38,473 nt of DNA, from positions 1 to 38,473 of the forward strand of contig JAOTWF010000018.1 in NCBI GenBank assembly GCA_029863005.1, in the 5' to 3' direction. Shown one piece after another: positions 33,800 through 38,473 of the stretch. The translations under genes and the position numbers were made by a program. Source of the stretch: Gammaproteobacteria bacterium. Lineage in GTDB: Bacteria > Pseudomonadota > Gammaproteobacteria > Acidiferrobacterales > Sulfurifustaceae. Below the pieces are notes generated by a model, which was not told the DNA's origin, ran no database searches, and worked only from the letters and a program-made list of their open reading frames with translations. Position 1 is the stretch's first letter. Each line of letters begins with the position of its first letter.

Positions 33800-36145
33800 A
33801 TGGGAAAATTCGCCATTCTCGACGAAACGCTAAGGATGGTTGTGACGCAGGCTACCCGCACTAAGAACAGCCCACCGCTGACACCGCGTATCCTCCGCCT
33901 GTTGCGTGAAGCGGCCCTGTATGTCCTCGGGGCCATCGCCATCTATCTGCTGATCTCACTGTGGACCTATTCCACCTCGGATCTTTCCTGGTCGCACCGC
34001 GGATCGAGCACGATTGTCTTCAATACTGGCGGTCGAGCCGGGGCGTGGATTTCGGACGTGCTGTTTAACCTGTTCGGTTACGTCGCTTATCTGCTACCCC
34101 TGATGATCGGCATCACCGGCTGGCGCCTCTATCGGCATCGAAAAGACCCGGCCCCCGCGAGCTGGAGACATCGCTTCTTGATGACCGGAAGTTTCCTCGC
34201 GGCCGTGATTGGGGCCTGCGGGCTGGCGGGACTCCATTTCGCACAGAACAAAACGGGCATGCCGTTTGCGAGTGGCGGCTGGCTGGGCACTGCCGTGGGA
34301 CAAGGTCTGGCCTCGACCTTCAGCTTTACTGGCGCGACCCTTTTTCTGCTCGCGTTGTTTCTCTCAGGTGTCACGATATTCACTGGCCTTTCCTGGCTCA
34401 AGCTGATGGACAGTGTCGGACGTTGGAGCTTTTCTCTGGCCGATTGGCTTTACGAATTTGCCTCCGCACAAATCGACCGTTTCATCGGCATGCGCGCGCG
34501 CCGCGAACGCCGAGAAACCGTGGAGGAAGAAACGAAAGTATTGGAAAAACACGCTCCACCGCGCATAGAACCGGTGATTTCTAGAGCCATTCCCAGTCGG
34601 CGTGCTGAAAAAGAAAAACAGGTTCCGCTCTTTGACCTGCCTGCGCCCGGTGAGTTGCCGCCCTTGTCGTTGCTCGATCCGCCCGAGAAGGACAAGGCCC
34701 CGCAATTCTCCAAACAATCTCTTGAAAGCATGGCACGCCTGCTTGAGAAAAAGCTGCTTGATTTCGACATCGAGGCGCAAGTCGTGGCGGTGCATCCGGG
34801 CCCGGTGATCACCCTTTTTGAAATCGAGCCGGCTCCCGGCATCAAGGCGGCACAGATTACCAACCTCCAGCGCGACCTCGCGCGCTCGCTTTCTGTGGTC
34901 AGCCTGCGTGTGGTGGAGAACATTCCCGGTAAGACGTCGGTCGGTATTGAAATTCCGAACGAAGTGCGGGAGACCATTCGGCTTTCCGAAGTGCTGGCTT
35001 CGCAAGCTTATGAAGAATCGGTCTCGCCGCTAACACTCGCGTTGGGCAAAGACATTAGCGGCAATCCGGTGGTCGTGGATTTATCCAAGATGCCGCATCT
35101 GATGATTGCCGGAACCACCGGCTCGGGCAAATCGGTATGTATTAACTCGTTGATCCTGAGCCTGGTGTACAAATCCACGCCGGAACACGTGCGCATGATC
35201 ATGATCGATCCGAAGATGCTGGAGCTTGCGGTGTACCAGGGCATCCCGCACCTGTTGGCGCCTGTGGTGACAGACATGAAACAGGCGGCTAATGCTTTTA
35301 AATGGTCGATCGCCGAGATGGAACGTCGCTACCGCCTGATGGCGGCACTCGGCGTGCGCAACCTCGCCGGTTATAACCGGAAGATCAAGGACGCAGAGGA
35401 AGCTGGCAAGCCGATCCTCGATCCACTGGCGTTGCCAGGTGAAGAGGCGTCGAATCTCAAACCCCTGCCGCTGATCGTCATCCTCGTGGACGAGCTCGCG
35501 GACCTGATGATGGTCGTTGGCAAGAAGGTGGAAGAGCTGATCACACGGCTGGCACAAAAGGCACGTGCGGCCGGGCTGCATTTGGTGCTGGCCACGCAAC
35601 GTCCATCGGTGGACGTGATCACCGGCCTGATCAAAGCCAACATTCCTAGTCGCATCGCGTTTCAGATGTCGGCACGTGTTGATTCACGTACCGTGCTCGA
35701 CATGATGGGGGCTGAACAGTTGCTTGGCAGCGGCGACATGCTGTACCTGAGCTTGGGTCAGTCGCTCGCCCGTGTGCACGGGGCGTTCGTGGCTGACCAC
35801 GAAGTGCACAAGGTCACCACGTTCCTCAAAAAGAGCGGTGGACCGGTATACGACGAGCAGATTCTCATCGGCGACACCGGGGTCAATGATCAGGGTTTTC
35901 TGCAAGAAGGCGGCAATGGTAATGGCGGGGCGACTGCCGAATCCGATCCGCTCTATGACGAGGCCTTGAAGATCGTGACTGAAACACGCCGTGCCTCTAT
36001 TTCAGGCGTTCAGCGCCGGCTGCGCATCGGGTACAACCGCGCCGCGCGGTTAATCGAGGACATGGAGCGCGCCGGAGTTGTGGGCCCGTTGCAGCCCAAC
36101 GGCAGTCGCGAAGTACTGGCGCCTCCACCACCCCGTATTGGTTGA
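33800..36145 (+). CDS. ftsK: DNA translocase FtsK
   Basis: Divisome-linked ATPase that pumps chromosomal DNA toward the dif site. The 781 residues contain an N-terminal domain with about four membrane helices (residues 30-200), a short, charged linker (about 220-310), the motor with Walker A GTTGSGKS (438-445) and Walker B LIVILVDE (558-565), and a C-terminal gamma winged helix (SISGVQRRLRIGYNRAARLIEDME) that reads KOPS DNA. The linker is far shorter than in E. coli FtsK (1329 residues) but similar to many SpoIIIE-sized homologues. The start is the ATG at 33800; another ATG at 33836 is possible. Confidence 0.95.
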   Translation: MGKFAILDETLRMVVTQATRTKNSPPLTPRILRLLREAALYVLGAIAIYLLISLWTYSTSDLSWSHRGSSTIVFNTGGRAGAWISDVLFNLFGYVAYLLPLMIGITGWRLYRHRKDPAPASWRHRFLMTGSFLAAVIGACGLAGLHFAQNKTGMPFASGGWLGTAVGQGLASTFSFTGATLFLLALFLSGVTIFTGLSWLKLMDSVGRWSFSLADWLYEFASAQIDRFIGMRARRERRETVEEETKVLEKHAPPRIEPVISRAIPSRRAEKEKQVPLFDLPAPGELPPLSLLDPPEKDKAPQFSKQSLESMARLLEKKLLDFDIEAQVVAVHPGPVITLFEIEPAPGIKAAQITNLQRDLARSLSVVSLRVVENIPGKTSVGIEIPNEVRETIRLSEVLASQAYEESVSPLTLALGKDISGNPVVVDLSKMPHLMIAGTTGSGKSVCINSLILSLVYKSTPEHVRMIMIDPKMLELAVYQGIPHLLAPVVTDMKQAANAFKWSIAEMERRYRLMAALGVRNLAGYNRKIKDAEEAGKPILDPLALPGEEASNLKPLPLIVILVDELADLMMVVGKKVEELITRLAQKARAAGLHLVLATQRPSVDVITGLIKANIPSRIAFQMSARVDSRTVLDMMGAEQLLGSGDMLYLSLGQSLARVHGAFVADHEVHKVTTFLKKSGGPVYDEQILIGDTGVNDQGFLQEGGNGNGGATAESDPLYDEALKIVTETRRASISGVQRRLRIGYNRAARLIEDMERAGVVGPLQPNGSREVLAPPPPRIG

Positions 36146-36153
36146 TTCAATCC

Positions 36154-36795
36154 ATGTTCGCCGCGATGAAGCGTCTTTGGTTTGTCATCGTGTTGCTCCT
36201 GATCGCCGCTTCCCCGGCCCATGCGTCCAAGGTGCCCAAGTCTGGCGCTGACAGCTTGCACTGGTTCTTCACTGAGGTGAACAGCTTCAACGCCCGTTTC
36301 AAACAAGTGGTGCTCGATGAACGCCACAACCCTATCCAGGAATCCTCCGGGATGTTATGGATCGAGCGCCCGAACAAGTTCCGCTGGGACTATGAGAAGC
36401 CATACCAACAGCAGATTGTGGCCGATGGCAAACGCCTCTGGGTTTACGATGTTGGTTTGCAACAAGTGACCGTGCGGACCTTGACCGGCGGACTGGGCGA
36501 TACACCCGCTATGTTGCTTGCCGGCCGGGGTCGCCTGGATGAAAATTTCACCATCAAATCTTTGGATGCACAGAATGATCTCGAGTGGGTGCAGTTGACC
36601 CCGAAGCGCAAGAATAGCGGCTATGAGGACATCCGCATCGGTTTTGCTTTGGGAAAACTGCGCGCACTCGAAATGGTAGATGGCTTCGGGCATGTGACGC
36701 GTGTGATGCTTGAATCGTCCCGGGAAAATCTGCAGATTGAGCCCGCCCGCTTCAGTTTCACGCCACCCGAAGGCGTGGATGTGGTGGGTGAATAG
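36154..36795 (+). CDS. lolA: Outer-membrane lipoprotein carrier protein LolA
   Basis: Periplasmic chaperone carrying lipoproteins from LolCDE to LolB. About 213 residues, with a signal peptide ([15 protein letters not shown], cut after HA). The mature part has [56 protein letters not shown], the recognisable LolA core. I chose ATG 36154; ATG 36166 or an upstream TTG at 36142, overlapping the ftsK stop, are alternatives, none with a strong ribosome-binding site. The ftsK-lolA-rarA order is the common gammaproteobacterial one. Confidence 0.93.
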   Translation: MFAAMKRLWFVIVLLLIAASPAHASKVPKSGADSLHWFFTEVNSFNARFKQVVLDERHNPIQESSGMLWIERPNKFRWDYEKPYQQQIVADGKRLWVYDVGLQQVTVRTLTGGLGDTPAMLLAGRGRLDENFTIKSLDAQNDLEWVQLTPKRKNSGYEDIRIGFALGKLRALEMVDGFGHVTRVMLESSRENLQIEPARFSFTPPEGVDVVGE

Positions 36796-36851
36796 GCCAA
36801 AGAGCCGCCGCCATTCAGTTCGTCATCAACCACCACGGGGAGAGACCGATC

Positions 36852-38228
36852 ATGGCGATGCAGGACCTGTTTCCGGAAACCCAGTCGATGCCATGGCAGC
36901 CGCTAGCGGATCGCATGCGGCCACTGCGCCTGGAGGATTTTTTCGGCCAGTCGCATTTGCTCGCGCCGGGCAAGCCTCTGCGCCAGGCTATCGAAGCCGG
37001 AATCCTGCTGTCGATGATTTTCTGGGGACCTCCCGGCACCGGCAAGACCACGCTGGCGCGCCTGATCGCGCGCCGTACCCAGGCGCATTTCATCGCCATC
37101 TCCGCCGTCTACGCCGGTGTCAAGGAAATCCGCGCGGCGGTGGAAGAAGCCAAACAGGCACGGGCAGGAGGACACCCGACCGTCCTTTTCGTTGACGAAG
37201 TGCATCGCTTTAACAAGGCACAGCAGGATGGTTTTTTGCCTTACGTGGAAGATGGCACGCTGACTTTCATTGGTGCTACCACCGAGAATCCTTCGTTCGA
37301 ATTGAATAACGCGTTGCTCTCGCGCACACGGGTCTATGTGCTCAAGGCCCTAACGGTGGACGAGATCCTGTTGACCATCGACCGGGCACTGACGGATGAA
37401 AGTGCGGGTTTGGGAAAAGAGCCGTTGCAGATGTCGCCCGAGGCACGTGCACTGCTGGCCCGGGCGGCCGACGGCGATGCCCGCCGTGCCTTGAATTTAC
37501 TGGAGATGGCGGCGGATCTTGCTGTGAAACAAGATGGTAAACAGGCCATCACGCTTGACCTGATTCGGGAGGTGGTCGCGGGGGGTGTGAGACGTTTCGA
37601 CAAACAGGGTGAGGCGTTTTACGATCAGATTTCCGCCCTGCATAAGTCGGTGCGCGGATCCGACCCGGATGCCTCTTTATATTGGTTGGTGCGCATGCTC
37701 GATGGCGGCTGCGATCCGCTCTACATTGCCCGTCGCGTGGTACGCATGGCCTCGGAGGACATCGGCAACGCTGACCCCCGCGCGCTCCAACTGACATTGA
37801 ATGCCTGGGACGTGCAGGAACGCTTGGGCAGCCCGGAGGGGGAACTCGCCATCGCCCAAGCGGTGGTTTACTTGGCCTGCGCACCGAAAAGCAACGCCGT
37901 CTATACTGCCGTGAATGCGGCAATGAATGACGCCCGCGAACAGGGTTCGCTCGAGGTTCCGATGCACTTGCGCAATGCCCCCACACGGCTCATGAAAGAG
38001 CTGGGCTATGCGAAAGATTACCGCTATGCCCACGATGAGGCCGAAGCCTATGCCGCTGGCGAGAATTATTTGCCTGAAGAGCTCGGCAGACGCCGCTATT
38101 ATTTCCCCACCGAGCAGGGATTAGAGGTTAAAATTGCCGAACGTTTGGCGCATTTGCGCAAACTCGATAACCAGGCCAATAAATCAACCGCCGACGTCAA
38201 AAAAAAACCGGGAAATAAGACCAAGTGA
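36852..38228 (+). CDS. rarA: Replication-associated recombination protein A (MgsA/WRNIP1 family)
   Basis: AAA+ ATPase acting at stalled replication forks. The 458 residues begin with [15 protein letters not shown] and have Walker [11 protein letters not shown] (58-67), Walker [11 protein letters not shown] (D115, E116), sensor 1 [12 protein letters not shown] and arginine-finger region ALLSRTRVY. The C-terminal tetramerisation part has [28 protein letters not shown] and [13 protein letters not shown]. The C-terminus is lysine-rich. GGGGAGAG precedes the ATG. It is the usual neighbour of lolA. Confidence 0.95.
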   Translation: MAMQDLFPETQSMPWQPLADRMRPLRLEDFFGQSHLLAPGKPLRQAIEAGILLSMIFWGPPGTGKTTLARLIARRTQAHFIAISAVYAGVKEIRAAVEEAKQARAGGHPTVLFVDEVHRFNKAQQDGFLPYVEDGTLTFIGATTENPSFELNNALLSRTRVYVLKALTVDEILLTIDRALTDESAGLGKEPLQMSPEARALLARAADGDARRALNLLEMAADLAVKQDGKQAITLDLIREVVAGGVRRFDKQGEAFYDQISALHKSVRGSDPDASLYWLVRMLDGGCDPLYIARRVVRMASEDIGNADPRALQLTLNAWDVQERLGSPEGELAIAQAVVYLACAPKSNAVYTAVNAAMNDAREQGSLEVPMHLRNAPTRLMKELGYAKDYRYAHDEAEAYAAGENYLPEELGRRRYYFPTEQGLEVKIAERLAHLRKLDNQANKSTADVKKKPGNKTK

Positions 38229-38244
38229 ACTTGTAAACAAGCTT

Positions 38245-38473
38245 ATGTCGACTAAACCAAATCTAATCACACTAGGTCTTGTCTGTTGCCTTTATTCGTT
38301 TCCGGTCATGGCAGACAAACCCGCTCCCGCCACCAGTGATAATCCCGCACCGGTCGCCGTCGATAAATTTAAACTTGGAAAGAAGGCCTATGAGGCTGAC
38401 CAATATGATCGTGCGCGCGATCTGTGGCTGCCCCTGGCCGAAAACGGCGATATCCGGGCCCAATATGCGATTG
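38245..38473 (+). CDS. Secreted Sel1/TPR-like repeat protein (3' end cut off by window)
   Basis: The first 76 codons of an open frame starting at ATG 38245, 16 bases after rarA. It begins with a signal-peptide-like stretch (LITLGLVCCLYSFPVMA) with cleavage expected after MA. A proline-rich linker (KPAPATSDNPAPVAVD) follows, then the first repeat FKLGKKAYEADQYDRARDLWLPLAENGDIRAQYAI, which has the Sel1/TPR helical spacing (W.PLAE.G...AQY). The rest lies beyond the window. Such proteins usually mediate protein-protein contacts in the periplasm; the partner is unknown. Confidence 0.7.
   Translation, partial: MSTKPNLITLGLVCCLYSFPVMADKPAPATSDNPAPVAVDKFKLGKKAYEADQYDRARDLWLPLAENGDIRAQYAI

Noticed and set aside
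38231-38243. Inverted repeat CTTGT-AA-ACAAG after rarA
   Set aside because: Loop of two bases and no T-tract, so it is not a credible intrinsic terminator.

Overview
The window reads as a gammaproteobacterial chromosome segment of moderate GC content. The core genes (mfd, csiV, def, ispD-ispF, trxB, ftsK-lolA-rarA, and a purine phosphorylase with a 6-oxopurine-type active site) look gammaproteobacterial. The presence of a CarD-like regulator, a DsrE-family protein and many non-ATG starts would fit an environmental, perhaps sulfur-oxidising, lineage. That lineage is inference only; the genus cannot be fixed from the sequence alone.

Bases 1-21.9 kb hold a surface-polysaccharide (Wzx/Wzy-type O-antigen) cluster, entirely on the + strand. 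It opens with GDP-L-fucose synthesis (gmd, truncated at the window edge, then fcl). It continues through a flippase (wzx-like), a polymerase (wzy-like, with an in-frame heptapeptide repeat), four glycosyltransferases and five SAM-methyltransferase-like genes (two FkbM, one zinc-ribbon class I, one TIGR04325, one FkbM-like). A cupin is overlapped by a DegT-family sugar aminotransferase. After an AT-rich junction with no convincing gene (14.24-14.73 kb) comes a module ending in wbpV-, wbpL- and wbpM-like genes, then ugd and galU. The expected picture is a repeat unit started on undecaprenyl phosphate with N-acetylquinovosamine (QuiNAc), containing fucose and possibly an amino sugar, modified by methylation, flipped by Wzx and polymerised by Wzy.

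Bases 22.0-24.9 kb hold a DsrE-family protein, a purine phosphoribosyltransferase and an S-methyl-5'-thioinosine phosphorylase-like enzyme (+), then csiV (-) and a peptide deformylase (+). From 24.9 to 30.4 kb the transcription-repair coupling factor mfd (-) is divergent from a CarD/CdnL-like RNA polymerase-binding regulator (+), followed by ispD-ispF of the MEP isoprenoid pathway.

Bases 30.4-38.5 kb hold a minus-strand trxB - Smr-domain - DUF302 group, and a divergent plus-strand run of alanine dehydrogenase, ftsK, lolA, rarA and the start of a secreted Sel1/TPR-like protein cut by the window end. I saw no rRNA, tRNA, CRISPR array or insertion sequence. The least ordinary items are the heptapeptide-repeat polymerase, the cupin-aminotransferase couple, the density of methyltransferase-like genes, and the divergent Mfd/CarD pair, whose products share an RNA-polymerase-interacting domain.
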